A DNA stretch of 64,000 nucleotides from Oricola nitratireducens (GTDB lineage Bacteria; Pseudomonadota; Alphaproteobacteria; Rhizobiales; Rhizobiaceae), in assembly GCF_014904745.1 (NCBI RefSeq), contig NZ_JACZCS010000010.1, positions 62,001 through 126,000 on the forward strand, in the 5' to 3' direction. Position 1 is the stretch's first letter, and every line of letters begins with the position of its first letter. The position numbers and the translations under genes are program-made. Below are positions 25,692-36,301 of the stretch, piece by piece. The notes under the pieces are model-generated. The model saw only the letters and a list, made by a program, of their open reading frames with translations. It searched no databases and was not told where the DNA came from.

Positions 25692-25720
25692 CCGGCGGTG
25701 GTTTCCCACCGCCGGTTTTT
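25692..25720. terminator. Bidirectional intrinsic terminator (bamE / hppA)
   Basis: A 10-bp stem CCGGCGGTGG/CCACCGCCGG with a TTTC loop (25692-25715) is flanked by AAAAA on the left and TTTTT on the right. It lies between the convergent bamE and hppA genes and can stop transcripts from both. Confidence 0.92.
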
Positions 25721-25738
25721 CTTTTCGTATCGCCGCTA

Positions 25739-27889
25739 TCAGTGCGCCATGACCGCGAGCAGAAGCAGGGCGACGATGTTGGTGATCTTGATCGCCGGGT
25801 TGACGGCCGGACCGGCGGTATCCTTGTAGGGATCACCCACCGTGTCGCCGGTGACCGAAGCCTTGTGCGCTTCGGAGCCCTTCTCGTGCTTGACGCCGTC
25901 CTTGTCGACAAAGCCGTCCTCGAAGGACTTCTTGGCGTTGTCCCAGGCGCCGCCGCCCGAGGTCATCGAGATGGCGACGAACAGGCCGTTGACGATCACG
26001 CCGAGCAGCATGGCGCCGAGCGCCGCAAAAGCCGAGGCCTTGGAGCCGGAGATCAGCAAGACGCCGAAATAGACGACCAGCGGCGCCAGGACCGGCAGCA
26101 GCGACGGAATGATCATTTCCTTGATCGCAGCCTTGGTCAGCAGGTCCACCGCACGGGCATAGTCCGGACGGTCCTTGCCTTCCATGATGCCCGGCTTCTC
26201 GCGGAACTGACGGCGCACTTCCTCCACGATCGAACTCGCGGCGCGACCGACTGCCGTCATCGCCAGACCACCAAAGAGATAGGGGATCAGGCCGCCGAAG
26301 ATCAGGCCGGCAACCACATAGGGGTTGGACAGCGAGAACGAGATGTCGCCCATGCCGGCGAAATACGGAAACTTGTCCGAATTGTCGGCAAAGAATGTCA
26401 GGTCGTTCGAATAGGCGGCGAACAGCACCAGCGCGCCGAGACCGGCAGAACCGATCGCGTAACCCTTGGTGACAGCCTTGGTGGTGTTGCCGACGGCGTC
26501 GAGTGCGTCGGTCGATTTGCGAACCTCGGGATCGAGGCCGGCCATCTCCGCGATACCGCCGGCGTTGTCGGTAACCGGGCCGAAGGCGTCGAGAGCGACG
26601 ATCATGCCGGCGATGCCGAGCATGGCGGTGACCGCGATACCGGTGCCGAACAGGCCGGCCAGCTGGTAGGTCACAATGATGCCGCCGGAAATGACGATGG
26701 CCGGAAGCGCCGTCGATTCAAGCGAAACGGCAAGCCCCTGGATCACGTTGGTGCCGTGACCCGAAACCGATGCCTGTGCGATCGAGTTCACCGGGCGCTT
26801 GTTGGTGCCCGTGTAGTACTCGGTGATCACCACGATCAGGGCTGTTACCAGCAGGCCGATCAGCCCGCAGATGAACAGGTTGGTACCGGAGATCATCGAA
26901 CCGTTGCCCAAGGCGATGTCGCCCCAGCCGATGGTCAGCGAGGTTGCGCCGCCGAGACCGATCACCGACAGGATGCCGGTGACGATCAGGCCCTTGTAGA
27001 GCGCGCCCATGATCGAGCCATTGGTGCCGAGCTTGACGAAGAAGGTGCCGACGATCGAGGTGATGATCGATGCGCCGCAGATCGCGAGCGGATAGAGCAT
27101 GACGGATTCGAGCACCTGGGTGCCGGCGAAGAAGATGGCGCCGAGGACCATGGTGGCGACGACGGTCACCGCGTAGGTCTCGAACAGGTCGGCGGCCATG
27201 CCGGCGCAGTCACCGACATTGTCGCCGACATTGTCGGCGATCGTCGCCGGGTTGCGCGGGTCGTCTTCCGGAATGCCCGCTTCCACCTTGCCGACGAGGT
27301 CGCCGCCGACATCCGCACCCTTGGTGAAGATACCGCCGCCGAGACGGGCGAAGATGGAGATCAGCGATGCGCCGAAGCCGAGTGCAACGAGGGAGTCAAC
27401 GACCACGCGCGGCACTTCGCCGTCGGCGCCAATCCCGTATCCCATCACGTTGGTCAGGATGTAATAGTAGACCGAGACGCCGAGCAGCGCGAGCCCGGCA
27501 ACCAGCATGCCGGTGATGGCGCCCGACTTGAACGCGATCTCGAGGCCGGCGGCGAGGCTGTGCGACGACGCCTGCGCGGTGCGCACATTGGCGCGGACCG
27601 AAACATGCATGCCGATATAGCCGGCCAGACCGGACAGCACCGCGCCGATCATAAAGCCGAAAGCGGCCGCGGCGCTCAGCAGAACCCACGCTGCTATAAA
27701 CACGATCACACCGACGATGGCGATCGTCGTGTACTGGCGGTTGAGATATGCCTGCGCGCCCTCACGGATCGCCGCGGCGATTTCCTGCATACGCGCATTT
27801 CCCTGGTCGGCGGCCAGGACCGACTGCGTTGCCCAGATCGCATATACGATCGAAAGCAGCCCGCAAGCGATGACAGCTAGAAGAACCAT
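25739..27889 (-). CDS. hppA: Membrane H+-translocating pyrophosphatase
   Basis: 716 residues with about 16 membrane helices, the usual length. Couples pyrophosphate hydrolysis to proton pumping. The pyrophosphate-binding acidic motifs are present ([36 protein letters not shown] and the late [10 protein letters not shown]). The stretch [10 protein letters not shown] carries Lys and Thr where potassium-dependent forms have Ala and Gly, so this should be the K+-independent class. ATG 27889 follows AAAGGA. It has its own 157-bp upstream gap. Confidence 0.95.
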   Translation of the reverse strand: MVLLAVIACGLLSIVYAIWATQSVLAADQGNARMQEIAAAIREGAQAYLNRQYTTIAIVGVIVFIAAWVLLSAAAAFGFMIGAVLSGLAGYIGMHVSVRANVRTAQASSHSLAAGLEIAFKSGAITGMLVAGLALLGVSVYYYILTNVMGYGIGADGEVPRVVVDSLVALGFGASLISIFARLGGGIFTKGADVGGDLVGKVEAGIPEDDPRNPATIADNVGDNVGDCAGMAADLFETYAVTVVATMVLGAIFFAGTQVLESVMLYPLAICGASIITSIVGTFFVKLGTNGSIMGALYKGLIVTGILSVIGLGGATSLTIGWGDIALGNGSMISGTNLFICGLIGLLVTALIVVITEYYTGTNKRPVNSIAQASVSGHGTNVIQGLAVSLESTALPAIVISGGIIVTYQLAGLFGTGIAVTAMLGIAGMIVALDAFGPVTDNAGGIAEMAGLDPEVRKSTDALDAVGNTTKAVTKGYAIGSAGLGALVLFAAYSNDLTFFADNSDKFPYFAGMGDISFSLSNPYVVAGLIFGGLIPYLFGGLAMTAVGRAASSIVEEVRRQFREKPGIMEGKDRPDYARAVDLLTKAAIKEMIIPSLLPVLAPLVVYFGVLLISGSKASAFAALGAMLLGVIVNGLFVAISMTSGGGAWDNAKKSFEDGFVDKDGVKHEKGSEAHKASVTGDTVGDPYKDTAGPAVNPAIKITNIVALLLLAVMAH

Positions 27890-28046
27890 TCCCGTTTCCT
27901 TTGATTTTTCCTCGGACCCGAAATCCCCTCCACGGCCCGTTCAAGAGCGACCGATTGCGCCGAAAAGCGCGCACGATGTCGCACCTTACGTAGTTTACCG
28001 CGCAAGTGAAGGTCAAGCGGCGATCCGCGGTGTCCAGCGGGATTCG

Positions 28047-29285
28047 CTACTCTCCGGCTTGTGCTATGGTCGAATGCCGGGAGCCGAAGACAAGAAGACC
28101 GAGAAGAACGAGGCAGAAAGCCGCCACCGGGAAGACGATCCAGTTGAGCATTTCCCAACCGAACGCGTTGAGTGTGAAGCCGGACATCAGCGACGCGAAG
28201 GCGACGGTCGAGAACAGCAGGAAGTCATGCAGCCCCTGGACCTTGTTCTTTTCGCTGACGTGGTAGGAGTCGGTCAGCATCGCGGTCGAGCCGATGAAGG
28301 CGAAGTTCCAGCCGACGCCGAGCAGGACCAGCGCAGTCCAGAACTGCCACAGCGCGATGCCGGACAGCGCGACGATGGCGCAGCCGACGAGCAGCACCAT
28401 GCCGAAGGCAACGATGCGCTCCTTGCCGAAACGGGCGATCAGGCGCCCGGTGACGAAGCTCGGCGCGAACATCGCCATGACGTGGAACGAGATGCCGATC
28501 GCCGCCTCGTCGGTCGTGAAGCCGCAGCCGACCATGGCGAGCGGCGCGCCGGTCATGACGAAGCTCATCAGCGCGTAGGAGCCGACGCCGCAGGCAAAGG
28601 ATACCATGAAGCGCGGCTGCAGCAGGATCTGCATCAGCGGGCGCGCGGCGGGGCCGGTGACCACGACGTCGCCCGCCTTGACATGGCGGATGTTCAGCGT
28701 CGAGAGGATGCCGATGCCGATCAGGCCGAGCCCGATCATCGAAACGAAAGCGCCTGCATACTGGACCGGCTGAAAGAGGTCACGCGTCCACACCACCGTC
28801 TGCGGGCCGATGACGGCCGCGAAGACGCCGCCGCCCAGCACCCACGAAATCGCGCGCGGCCGGAATTGCGGCGGCGCGTTGTCGGCAGCCGCAAAGCGAT
28901 ATTGCTGGACGAAGGAGCCGCCCATGCCGATGATCAGCAAGCCGGTGGCGAAGAGCCAGAAATTCAGCTGGAACAGCGCGATCGCCGCGAGCGCGCCGCC
29001 GAGCGCGGTGACCATCGCACCCGACATGAAGCCGACGCGGCGCCCGAGCGCCCGCATCAGCAGGGCCGCCGGCAGCGCACCGAGCGCAACGCCGACATTG
29101 AAGCCGGTAACCGGCGCTGTCGCGATCGACGGATCGGCGTTGTTGACCGCCAGCAGGTATTTTCCGGCGAGACCGCCGAGCGAAATCGAGATCGGCGCCG
29201 CAGCGCCGATGATGGCCTGGGCGCTCGCCAGCGTCAGCGCGGTGCGTTTCGCGCTGGTTTCGGTGATCTCGCTCGTCGCTGTCAT
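28047..29285 (-). CDS. MFS transporter
   Basis: 412 residues with 12 predicted helices; the first half has the sugar/drug-porter loop motif [15 protein letters not shown] between helices 2 and 3, and [16 protein letters not shown] repeats it between helices 8 and 9. The substrate cannot be read from the sequence. The gene overlaps nusB by ATGA (29285-29282) and so belongs to the rib-nusB operon end, but the arrangement is common in Rhizobiales and does not define its cargo. Confidence 0.85.
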   Translation of the reverse strand: MTATSEITETSAKRTALTLASAQAIIGAAAPISISLGGLAGKYLLAVNNADPSIATAPVTGFNVGVALGALPAALLMRALGRRVGFMSGAMVTALGGALAAIALFQLNFWLFATGLLIIGMGGSFVQQYRFAAADNAPPQFRPRAISWVLGGGVFAAVIGPQTVVWTRDLFQPVQYAGAFVSMIGLGLIGIGILSTLNIRHVKAGDVVVTGPAARPLMQILLQPRFMVSFACGVGSYALMSFVMTGAPLAMVGCGFTTDEAAIGISFHVMAMFAPSFVTGRLIARFGKERIVAFGMVLLVGCAIVALSGIALWQFWTALVLLGVGWNFAFIGSTAMLTDSYHVSEKNKVQGLHDFLLFSTVAFASLMSGFTLNAFGWEMLNWIVFPVAAFCLVLLGLLVFGSRHSTIAQAGE

Positions 29286-29800
29286 GAATCTCCGGCCTGT
29301 TTGGCCTCCCGTAAACTCTTCGCGATCCGGTCGAGCACGGCATTGACCATCCGCGGCTCCTCGCCGTCCTCGTAGAAGGCACGGGCGATGTCGACATATT
29401 CGGAAATCACGACCGCGGGCGGCAGGTCCTTGATGCTTGTCAATTCATAGGCCCCTGCCCGAAGAATCGCGCGCAGGGTGGAATCCAGCCGCGACAGCGG
29501 CCAGTCGTCGGTCAGCGCGTTGCGCAGCACGGGATCGAGCTGCTTCTGGCGGTTGACCACGCCCGACAGGATGTTGCGGAACCAGGCCGCATCGGCCTCG
29601 CGATACTGCTCGCCGTCGATTTCCTTGCCGAGCCGGAAGGTTTCGTATTCGGCGGCCGTTTCCAGCACGCCGCTGCCGGCCACGTCCATCTGGTAGAGCG
29701 CCTGCACGGCGGCAAGACGCGCCGCGCCGCGCTTGTTGGCGGGCTTCGGCCCGTTTTCCGAGCGCTTTCCGGCTGGCTTCTTGTCGTCGACCCTAGTCAT
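29282..29800 (-). CDS. nusB: Transcription antitermination factor NusB
   Basis: 172 residues with a basic N-terminal tail and the NusB fold: [47 protein letters not shown] and [13 protein letters not shown]. Helps antitermination of rRNA operons. ATG 29800 overlaps the last eight bases of ribH; a GTG at 29806 is an alternative. Position after ribH is the conserved alphaproteobacterial order. Confidence 0.94.
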   Translation of the reverse strand: MTRVDDKKPAGKRSENGPKPANKRGAARLAAVQALYQMDVAGSGVLETAAEYETFRLGKEIDGEQYREADAAWFRNILSGVVNRQKQLDPVLRNALTDDWPLSRLDSTLRAILRAGAYELTSIKDLPPAVVISEYVDIARAFYEDGEEPRMVNAVLDRIAKSLREAKQAGDS

Positions 29801-30239
29801 TGGCACCCATCTTTTCGCGCAGCGCGATCATCGTCAGCGCCGCACGGGCGGCGAACCCGCCCTTGTCACTTTCTTCACGGCGCGCACGCGCCCATGCCTG
29901 CGCCTCGTTTTCGACCGTCAGAATACCGTTGCCGATGGCCGCGGCTTCCTCGACGGCGAGACTCATCAGCGCGCGGCTGGATTCATTGGCGACGATCTCG
30001 AAGTGATAGGTTTCGCCGCGAATGACGACGCCGAGCGCGACGAAACCGTCGAACTCCCTGTCGCCTTCGAGCGCAAAGGAGATCGTGGCCGGAATTTCGA
30101 GCGCACCGGGCACGGTTACAACCTCGTATGTCGCTCCCGCCTCGTCCAGCGCGGCTTTCGCCCCGTCCAGAAGGGCCTCGGAAAGGCCCTCGTAGAAGCG
30201 CGCTTCCACGATCAGCAAATGCGGTGCGTCATCGGCCAT
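29793..30239 (-). CDS. ribH: 6,7-dimethyl-8-ribityllumazine synthase
   Basis: 148 residues. Makes the lumazine precursor of riboflavin. Typical segments are [41 protein letters not shown] (catalytic His region) and [16 protein letters not shown] 30239 is preceded by GGAG at about 9 nt; the longer frame to 30305 reads through non-conserved sequence. It lies 40 bp after ribE. Confidence 0.94.
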   Translation of the reverse strand: MADDAPHLLIVEARFYEGLSEALLDGAKAALDEAGATYEVVTVPGALEIPATISFALEGDREFDGFVALGVVIRGETYHFEIVANESSRALMSLAVEEAAAIGNGILTVENEAQAWARARREESDKGGFAARAALTMIALREKMGAND

Positions 30240-30279
30240 AGATGGTATCTCCGGAGGAATTCTGTGCAGGCGCGTGGAC

Positions 30280-30906
30280 CTACGCCTCTTTGGCGTGGTC
30301 CGCAAGGCGTTTCACGTATCGTTCGACGTAACGCGCGATCTGGTCGATTTCGAGATTGACCGCGTCGCCGACCGCCCGGTCGCCCCAGGTCGTCACATCC
30401 AGCGTATGGCGGATCAGCAGCACGTCGAAGACATCGCCCTCGACGCCGTTGACGGTCAGCGACGTGCCGTCGAGCGTGACGGACCCTTTCGGCGCGATGT
30501 AACGCAACAGCTCCGGCGGCGCCTCCAGGCGGAAGCGGACCGCCTCGCCTTCCGGTTCGCGCGCGACGATCACCGCCTTGCCGTCGACATGGCCGGAGAC
30601 CATGTGGCCGCCGAACTCGTCACCGGCTTTCATGGCGCGCTCGAGATTGATGCGCGTGCCCTCGCCCCAGCTGGCAATTGTCGTCAGGCGGAGAGCTTCC
30701 TCCCAGGCCTCGACCTCGAACCAGCGCGCATTGCTGCCAGCTTCCGGCAAGGCGACGACCGTCAGGCAGACGCCCGAACAGGCAATCGACGCGCCGATGT
30801 CGATCGTCTCCGGGTCGTAGGCCGTCTCGATGCGCAGCCGCCTGCCCTGATCGCGTTCCGTTACGGCGGCGACACGGCCGATGTCGGTGACGATTCCGGT
30901 AAACAT
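30280..30906 (-). CDS. ribE: Riboflavin synthase alpha subunit
   Basis: 208 residues, two similar beta-barrel halves: [10 protein letters not shown] opens the first, with [11 protein letters not shown]; the second has [11 protein letters not shown] and [12 protein letters not shown]. Joins two lumazines to give riboflavin. The start (30906) overlaps the ribD stop by one base (TGATG), so the genes are translationally linked. Confidence 0.94.
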   Translation of the reverse strand: MFTGIVTDIGRVAAVTERDQGRRLRIETAYDPETIDIGASIACSGVCLTVVALPEAGSNARWFEVEAWEEALRLTTIASWGEGTRINLERAMKAGDEFGGHMVSGHVDGKAVIVAREPEGEAVRFRLEAPPELLRYIAPKGSVTLDGTSLTVNGVEGDVFDVLLIRHTLDVTTWGDRAVGDAVNLEIDQIARYVERYVKRLADHAKEA

Positions 30907-32015
30907 CAGCTCTCCTGCGTGAATTCGAAGCAACGGTCGGCGCCGAACAGCCATTCGCCGCTTTGGACATAGCCGCCCGGCAGCGTCGCGCGCGAAAACG
31001 GCGCGGCAATGCCGTTGGCACCGACGACAACGTCGCTTTCGAACAGCACGATCCGGTCGGCCAGCCCTTCCTCCAGGAAGGTCCTGGCCACTTCCGCGCC
31101 ACCCTCGACAAGCAGGCTCGAAATTCCCTGCGCGGCGAGATCGTCGAGCAATTCGGGCAGCGCGATGCGGCCGCAATGCTCCTCGCAGGCAAGAAGGCGC
31201 ACGCCCGCGCCCTCGAGCACCTGGGCGGTTTCGGTGTCGGGCGCAACGGTGGCGATCGCCAAAGGCGCGTCGCCCACCGACTGGACCAGCCGCGAAGCGA
31301 CCGGCAACCGCGCATGGCGATCGAGCACAATGCGAAGCGGCGAGCGGTGGCCGAGCCCGGGCAAACGGCAGGTGAGTTCGGGATTATCGGCAAGCGCCGT
31401 GCCGATGCCGACGAGAATGGCGTCGTGCTCGGCGCGCAGGACGTGGCTCTGGGCGCGCGCGACGTCGCCCGTGATCGGCACCTGGCCGGCAGCCGCGCGG
31501 CCGATCATGCCGTCGGCGGAAACGGCAAGCTTGAGAGTCACTTGGCAGCGTTTCTTCGCAGATCGAATCAGGTAGCTCGACAAGACCGGAAGCGCGTCTT
31601 CGGCGAGCACGCCGGGCACGACCTCGATGCCGGCGGCGCGCAGGATCTCGTAGCCCTTGCCCGATACCCGCGGATCCGGATCGCTCGATGCCGCGACGAC
31701 CCGCGACACGCCGGCCGAGACGAGCGCCTCGGCACAGGGCGGCGTGCGGCCGTGATGAGCGCAGGGTTCGAGCGAGACATAGGCCGTCGCGCCGCGGGCG
31801 CGTTCACCCGCCTCGGCCAGCGCGACCGTCTCGGCATGCGGACGCCCGCCGATCGCGGTGATGCCGCGGCCGACGATCTCGGGACCATGGCCCCCGCTCG
31901 TCACGATCAGCGTGCCGACGGACGGATTCGTCCCCGTCTGGCCGAGATGGCGGCGCGAAAGGCGGATGCAGGCCGCCATGAAACGGCGGTCGAGGTCGGT
32001 CGGGGTTTGCGTCAT
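30906..32015 (-). CDS. ribD: Bifunctional riboflavin deaminase/reductase RibD
   Basis: 369 residues. The N-terminal deaminase domain binds zinc through HAETVAL and PCAHHGRTPPCAEA; the C-terminal reductase has VTLKLAVSADGMIG, TGDVARAQSH and LLVEGGAEVA. Steps two and three of riboflavin synthesis. It follows nrdR after a 15-bp gap, so nrdR-ribD-ribE-ribH-nusB reads as one operon. No FMN riboswitch was recognised ahead of it. Confidence 0.94.
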   Translation of the reverse strand: MTQTPTDLDRRFMAACIRLSRRHLGQTGTNPSVGTLIVTSGGHGPEIVGRGITAIGGRPHAETVALAEAGERARGATAYVSLEPCAHHGRTPPCAEALVSAGVSRVVAASSDPDPRVSGKGYEILRAAGIEVVPGVLAEDALPVLSSYLIRSAKKRCQVTLKLAVSADGMIGRAAAGQVPITGDVARAQSHVLRAEHDAILVGIGTALADNPELTCRLPGLGHRSPLRIVLDRHARLPVASRLVQSVGDAPLAIATVAPDTETAQVLEGAGVRLLACEEHCGRIALPELLDDLAAQGISSLLVEGGAEVARTFLEEGLADRIVLFESDVVVGANGIAAPFSRATLPGGYVQSGEWLFGADRCFEFTQES

Positions 32016-32030
32016 GGCGCGAAAGTGGCG

Positions 32031-32525
32031 CTATTCCTTGGACGGCGCAACCGGTTCGGTGGACTCGGGCGGCAAATTGCCGCCGAGCTCGCCGAGAAGA
32101 TCCTGGAAATCCTGCGGATCGCGGAAGTTCTTGTAGACCGAGGCGAAGCGCACATAGGCGACGTCGTCCATGCCCTTCAGCGCCTCCATGACGAGCGTGC
32201 CGATCTCTTCGGCCTGAATATCCTGCTCGCCGGAAGACTCCAGCTGGCGCACGATCCCGGAGACGGCCCGCTCGACCCGGTCGGGATCGATCGGCCGTTT
32301 GCGCAATGCGATCTCGAAGGACCGCGCAAGCTTGTCGCGGTCGAAGGGGACCTTGCGGCCATTCTTCTTGATCACGTAGAGGTCGCGAAGCTGGACGCGC
32401 TCGAATGTGGTGAAACGGCCGCCGCAGTCCGGACAGACGCGGCGGCGGCGAATGGCCGCCCCGTCTTCGGCAGGGCGGCTATCCTTCACCTGGGTATCGA
32501 GGGATTGGCAAAATGGGCAGCGCAT
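32031..32525 (-). CDS. nrdR: Transcriptional repressor NrdR
   Basis: 164 residues. Zinc ribbon MRCPFC...[10 protein letters not shown] at the N-terminus and ATP-cone ([17 protein letters not shown]) after it. Represses ribonucleotide reductase genes in response to nucleotide level. It lies nine bp after glyA, the conserved alphaproteobacterial pairing. The C-terminal tail after residue 145 is Pro/Glu-rich and variable. Confidence 0.95.
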   Translation of the reverse strand: MRCPFCQSLDTQVKDSRPAEDGAAIRRRRVCPDCGGRFTTFERVQLRDLYVIKKNGRKVPFDRDKLARSFEIALRKRPIDPDRVERAVSGIVRQLESSGEQDIQAEEIGTLVMEALKGMDDVAYVRFASVYKNFRDPQDFQDLLGELGGNLPPESTEPVAPSKE

Positions 32526-32534
32526 GCCCGCTAG

Positions 32535-33854
32535 CTAGCCCAGATAGCCATAGATCGGGAAGCGACCGGTGAGCGCAATCACATCTTTTTTCACCGCTTC
32601 CTCGACGGCGGAATTGTCGCCTTCGGGCCCGGCGTCACGCAGACCGTCGACAACGCGCGCGATCAACTGGCCGATTTCGCGGAACTCGGCCTGGCCGAAA
32701 CCGCGCGTCGTGCCCGCCGGCGTGCCGAGACGGATGCCCGACGTGACGAAGGGCTTTTCGGGATCGAAGGGAACGCCGTTCTTGTTGCAGGTGATGTTGG
32801 CGCGGCCAAGCGCGGCCTCGGCCGCCTTGCCGGTGACGCCCTTGGGGCGCAGATCGGCCAGCATCAGATGGTTGTCGGTGCCGCCGGAGACGATGTCGAG
32901 ACCTTCCTGCTTCAGGCTTTCGGCCAGCGCCTTGGCGTTGGCGACGACGGACTGCGCATAAGACTTGAACTCCGGCTGCAACGCCTCACCGAAGGCGACC
33001 GCCTTGGCGGCGATTACATGCATCAGCGGTCCGCCCTGCAGTCCCGGAAAGACCGCGGAGTTGATCTTCTTGGCGATCGCCTCGTCGTTGGACAGGATCA
33101 TGCCGCCGCGCGGGCCGCGCAACGACTTGTGCGTCGTGGTGGTGACGACATGGGCATGCGGCACCGGCGACGGATGCGCGCCTCCGGCGACGAGACCGGA
33201 GATATGCGCCATGTCGACCATCAGCCAGGCGCCGACCGAATCCGCGATTTCGCGGAAGCGCTCCCAGTCCCAGACGCGCGAATAGGCCGTACCGCCGGCG
33301 ATGATGAGTTTCGGCCGGTGCTCCTCCGCCTTCGCCGCGATATCGTCCATGTCGAGCAGGTGATCCTCCTCGCGCACGCCGTAGGAGATGACGTTGAACC
33401 ATTTGCCGGACATGTTGACGGGCGAGCCGTGCGTCAGGTGACCGCCGGAATTGAGGTCGAGGCCCATGAAGGTGTCACCCGGCTCGAGAAGCGCCAGGAA
33501 AACCGCCTGGTTCATCTGGCTGCCGGAGTTCGGCTGGACGTTGACGAAATTGCAGCCGAAGAGCTGCTTGGCGCGCTCGATGGCGAGTTCCTCGGCGATG
33601 TCGACGAACTGGCAACCGCCATAGTAGCGGCGGCCCGGATAGCCCTCGGCATACTTGTTCGTCATCACAGAGCCCTGCGCCTCCAGAACGGCGCGCGACA
33701 CGATGTTTTCCGACGCGATCAGCTCGATCTCGTGGCGCTGGCGGCCAAGTTCCTTGCGGATGGCGGAAAAAATTTCGGGATCACGGTCGGCCAGCGATTC
33801 GGTGAAAAAGGCATCCGAATATGCATTGGAGGTTGCCGCGCTGCTCTGGGACAT
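32535..33854 (-). CDS. glyA: Serine hydroxymethyltransferase
   Basis: 439 residues. PLP enzyme exchanging serine and glycine and loading one-carbon units on folate. The PLP lysine is in [15 protein letters not shown]; other marks are [24 protein letters not shown] and [12 protein letters not shown]. It heads the glyA-nrdR-rib run. Upstream (33855-34036) a terminator for the preceding minus-strand gene lies at 33989. Confidence 0.96.
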   Translation of the reverse strand: MSQSSAATSNAYSDAFFTESLADRDPEIFSAIRKELGRQRHEIELIASENIVSRAVLEAQGSVMTNKYAEGYPGRRYYGGCQFVDIAEELAIERAKQLFGCNFVNVQPNSGSQMNQAVFLALLEPGDTFMGLDLNSGGHLTHGSPVNMSGKWFNVISYGVREEDHLLDMDDIAAKAEEHRPKLIIAGGTAYSRVWDWERFREIADSVGAWLMVDMAHISGLVAGGAHPSPVPHAHVVTTTTHKSLRGPRGGMILSNDEAIAKKINSAVFPGLQGGPLMHVIAAKAVAFGEALQPEFKSYAQSVVANAKALAESLKQEGLDIVSGGTDNHLMLADLRPKGVTGKAAEAALGRANITCNKNGVPFDPEKPFVTSGIRLGTPAGTTRGFGQAEFREIGQLIARVVDGLRDAGPEGDNSAVEEAVKKDVIALTGRFPIYGYLG

Positions 33855-33988
33855 CGGTTCTTTCCTTTTCGGTAAATGGGAAAACGCAATTTGCGGGGCG
33901 CATTATCACGTATCCCCCCGTCAATCCATCGCCTGAACGCGAATTGATTTCGCCGTTTTCAGGCATGGTGGCCGGTCGTGCAAAGCAA

Positions 33989-34012
33989 AACGCCGGCACG
34001 AAGGCCGGCGTT
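33989..34012 (-). terminator. Hairpin terminator after ldtP
   Basis: A perfect 9-bp stem AACGCCGGC/GCCGGCGTT with a six-base loop lies 25 bp past the ldtP stop. Read on the minus strand the stem is followed by TTTTGCTTTG, so it plausibly ends the ldtP transcript before glyA. Confidence 0.7.
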
Positions 34013-34036
34013 GAATTTCGGTCCCGCGATACCGCC

Positions 34037-35308
34037 CTATAGCGTGTTGGACGACAACATCAGCGCGTCAACGCCGTCACGGCCGTAGATATCGTCGCGA
34101 AAATGCACGACGCCGGCATCCGTCGACCAGGCGGTGATGTAGACGAAATAGACAGGCACGGGTTCGCTCAGCTCTATTTCGGTGTTCTCGCCGGTTTCGA
34201 TGACCTGCTCGATATGGGCACGCGACCAGCCCGGCGTGTCACGCAGCAGCCATGTCGTCAGTTCGCGTACATCCTGGACGCGAACACAGCCCGACGATTC
34301 AAACCGCAACAACTGACCGAACAGGCTCTGCTGCGGCGTATCGTGCATGTAGACGGCGTGCGGATTGGGGAAGTTGATCTTGGTCGACGCCATGGCGTTG
34401 ATCTTGCCCGGATCCTGACGGAAGCGCAGGTCGACGGCCTCGTCGGTCGACCAGTCGACCGTTTCCGGCGGGACCTCGTTGCCCTGCTGGTCGAACAGAC
34501 GGATCGAGTTGCGCGTCAGATAGGTCGGATCCTTGCGCATCAGCGGAATGATATCCTTCTGGATGATCGATTTCGGCGCCGTCCAGTAGGGATTGAGGAT
34601 GATCTGGTTGATCTTGGAATTCAGAATCGGCGTCTGACGCTCGATTCGGCCGACGATGGCCTTGTGGTTCTGGGCGACGCGGCCGTTTTCCACCGCCTCG
34701 ATCTCCGCCGCCGGGATGTTGACCATCACGTAACGGTCGCCGAGGAAGCCGGACATCGAACGCAGGCGGATCAGGTTGGTTTCGAGCTGGCCGAGACGGA
34801 CGTCGGCCGACACATTGAGCGCGGCGAGCGTGACATTGCCGATGACACCGTCCGCCGGCATGCCATGACGCAACTGGAAGCGCTTTACGGCCGCGTCGAG
34901 GAATGTGTCGAAGACATCGCTGTCGCCGGAATTGCGCGGAAGGTCGCCGGAGATGATCAGGCGGGAGCGCAACTGGCGCACCGCCGGGTCGGTCGACCCG
35001 ACCTTGAGGCGCTGCGAAAGGTTGACCTCGGGCCAGCCGCCGCGCGCCACGATGTCGCGATAGACGTCCATGGCGCGTTCGACATAGGAAACGGTGAAGG
35101 GGCTGAGGATCGGCTGGCGGGACTTGACCGACGGCGCGCGCGTTCCGACCGCGTCGAACTGGTCGTCCCAATTGCCGCGGCGCGGCGACTGGAGGATCTC
35201 GTCGAGCGAATCCTGCGCCCGTACCGGAGCGATGCCGGCCGCCAATGCGCCGAGAACTCCCGCGTTTTTCAGGAAAGACCGACGACTGCTTTTTCCAAAT
35301 CCGCTCAT
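34037..35308 (-). CDS. ldtP: L,D-transpeptidase (YkuD) with Tat-like signal
   Basis: 423 residues. Twin-arginine signal (SSRRSFLKNAGVLGALAAG), then a peptidoglycan-binding helix set (QLRHGMPADGVIGNVTLAALN, near residue 150), and the YkuD catalytic domain with MHDTPQQSLFGQ and the nucleophile in SSGCVRV. It cross-links peptidoglycan by 3-3 bonds. ATG 35308 follows AGGTGGGTG; an upstream in-frame codon at 35329 would bury the signal. The LdtR regulator gene lies 1 kb away, as in the LdtR-LdtP system described for Liberibacter and Sinorhizobium. Confidence 0.85.
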   Translation of the reverse strand: MSGFGKSSRRSFLKNAGVLGALAAGIAPVRAQDSLDEILQSPRRGNWDDQFDAVGTRAPSVKSRQPILSPFTVSYVERAMDVYRDIVARGGWPEVNLSQRLKVGSTDPAVRQLRSRLIISGDLPRNSGDSDVFDTFLDAAVKRFQLRHGMPADGVIGNVTLAALNVSADVRLGQLETNLIRLRSMSGFLGDRYVMVNIPAAEIEAVENGRVAQNHKAIVGRIERQTPILNSKINQIILNPYWTAPKSIIQKDIIPLMRKDPTYLTRNSIRLFDQQGNEVPPETVDWSTDEAVDLRFRQDPGKINAMASTKINFPNPHAVYMHDTPQQSLFGQLLRFESSGCVRVQDVRELTTWLLRDTPGWSRAHIEQVIETGENTEIELSEPVPVYFVYITAWSTDAGVVHFRDDIYGRDGVDALMLSSNTL

Positions 35309-35440
35309 CACCCACCTGCGTATGCGCATTCACAAAACCGGTTCGACCGGCCTTATGTCGGTCGCTAGTTATCACCGTCAACTTAACAAAGCGGAAACCA
35401 TGTTCACGGTTCCGCGAGCTGGAAAACAAGCGCTCGACTG

Positions 35441-36247
35441 ATGACTGCCGCCCTCTACATCACCCTCGCCCTCACGGTCTCAATTTTCATAGGAATATGG
35501 CCAATTCATGTTAGGTTAACTGACGCCGGAATCATCGATTATTACTGGGGTCCGGGCTTTGTCGTCATCGGCGCGGTGCATGTGGCAATCAATCCGCATG
35601 TTTCGTTCTACCAGTTGCTGTTCCTTGTCGCGGTCTTGTCGTGGGCGGCGAGAATTGCCGCGTATCTGATCCTGCGTCACCGCCGCTCGGGCAGCGAAGA
35701 CGGACGCTACCGCGCCATGCGCGAGGCCGGCGGAGCGAGTTTCTGGTGGACCAGCCTGTTCACGATATTCCTGCTGCAGGCGGTGTTGATGTGGATCATC
35801 GCCGCGCCGGTTCACCTCGCGCTGGGTGCAGGTGCCGGCGCGACGCCGCAGGGAACTGGCGCCGCACTCTACTGGGGCGGGCTGATCCTGTTTGGCGGCG
35901 GCCTGGCGCTGGAGACAGTCGCCGACAGCCAGCTTGCGCGCGGCAGGACGGCCGATGCGGGCACGACCTTCGCCGGCGGATTGTGGCGCCTGTCGCGGCA
36001 TCCGAACTATCTCGGCGAGATGATCGTGTGGTGGGGTCTCGGTTTCAGCGCCTGCGGGCTCTCGGGATCGCCCCTCGCCCTTGCCGGTCCGGGGGCGCTG
36101 ACCGCCGTCATGATCGGCGTGTCGATGCCGCTTACGGAAGCACATCTGCGCCGCAGCCGGGACGACTACGACGCCTATGCGGCGCGGGTGCCGGCACTTC
36201 TCCCAAGGCCCGTAAAAGACCGCCGCAACCATAAGCCGGCGGAATAG
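35441..36247 (+). CDS. DUF1295 family membrane protein
   Basis: 268 residues with seven or so membrane helices. The C-terminal steroid-reductase-like motif is conserved: GGLWRLSRHPNYLGEMIVWWG. Relatives are putative NADPH-dependent membrane reductases with unknown substrate. It is divergent from ldtP with 132 bp between starts, and it ends in a strong terminator (36253). Confidence 0.85.
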   Translation: MTAALYITLALTVSIFIGIWPIHVRLTDAGIIDYYWGPGFVVIGAVHVAINPHVSFYQLLFLVAVLSWAARIAAYLILRHRRSGSEDGRYRAMREAGGASFWWTSLFTIFLLQAVLMWIIAAPVHLALGAGAGATPQGTGAALYWGGLILFGGGLALETVADSQLARGRTADAGTTFAGGLWRLSRHPNYLGEMIVWWGLGFSACGLSGSPLALAGPGALTAVMIGVSMPLTEAHLRRSRDDYDAYAARVPALLPRPVKDRRNHKPAE

Positions 36248-36252
36248 CAAAA

Positions 36253-36280
36253 GGGGCGCGGCCGAGCCGCGCCCCTTTTT
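36253..36280. terminator. Intrinsic terminator between DUF1295 gene and ldtR
   Basis: A 10-bp stem GGGGCGCGGC/GCCGCGCCCC with a CGA loop, followed by TTTTT on the plus strand and preceded by AAAA (so TTTT on the minus strand). It serves the DUF1295 gene and probably ldtR, which ends at 36302. Confidence 0.92.
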
Positions 36281-36301
36281 CGCAGGCCGGTTTCCGGCAG
36301 A

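Noticed and set aside
25742-27880. 712-codon plus-strand frame over hppA
   Set aside because: Antisense to a well-conserved membrane pyrophosphatase; translation is His/Asp/Arg-rich low-complexity text.
27717-29375. 552-codon plus-strand frame over the MFS gene
   Set aside because: Composition is Arg/Glu/Asp/His-rich without a start or motif; the minus strand encodes 12 membrane helices.
30240-32560. FMN riboswitch for the riboflavin genes
   Set aside because: The gaps ahead of ribH, ribD and nrdR are 10-40 bp and too short; no RFN-type sequence was seen upstream of glyA either.
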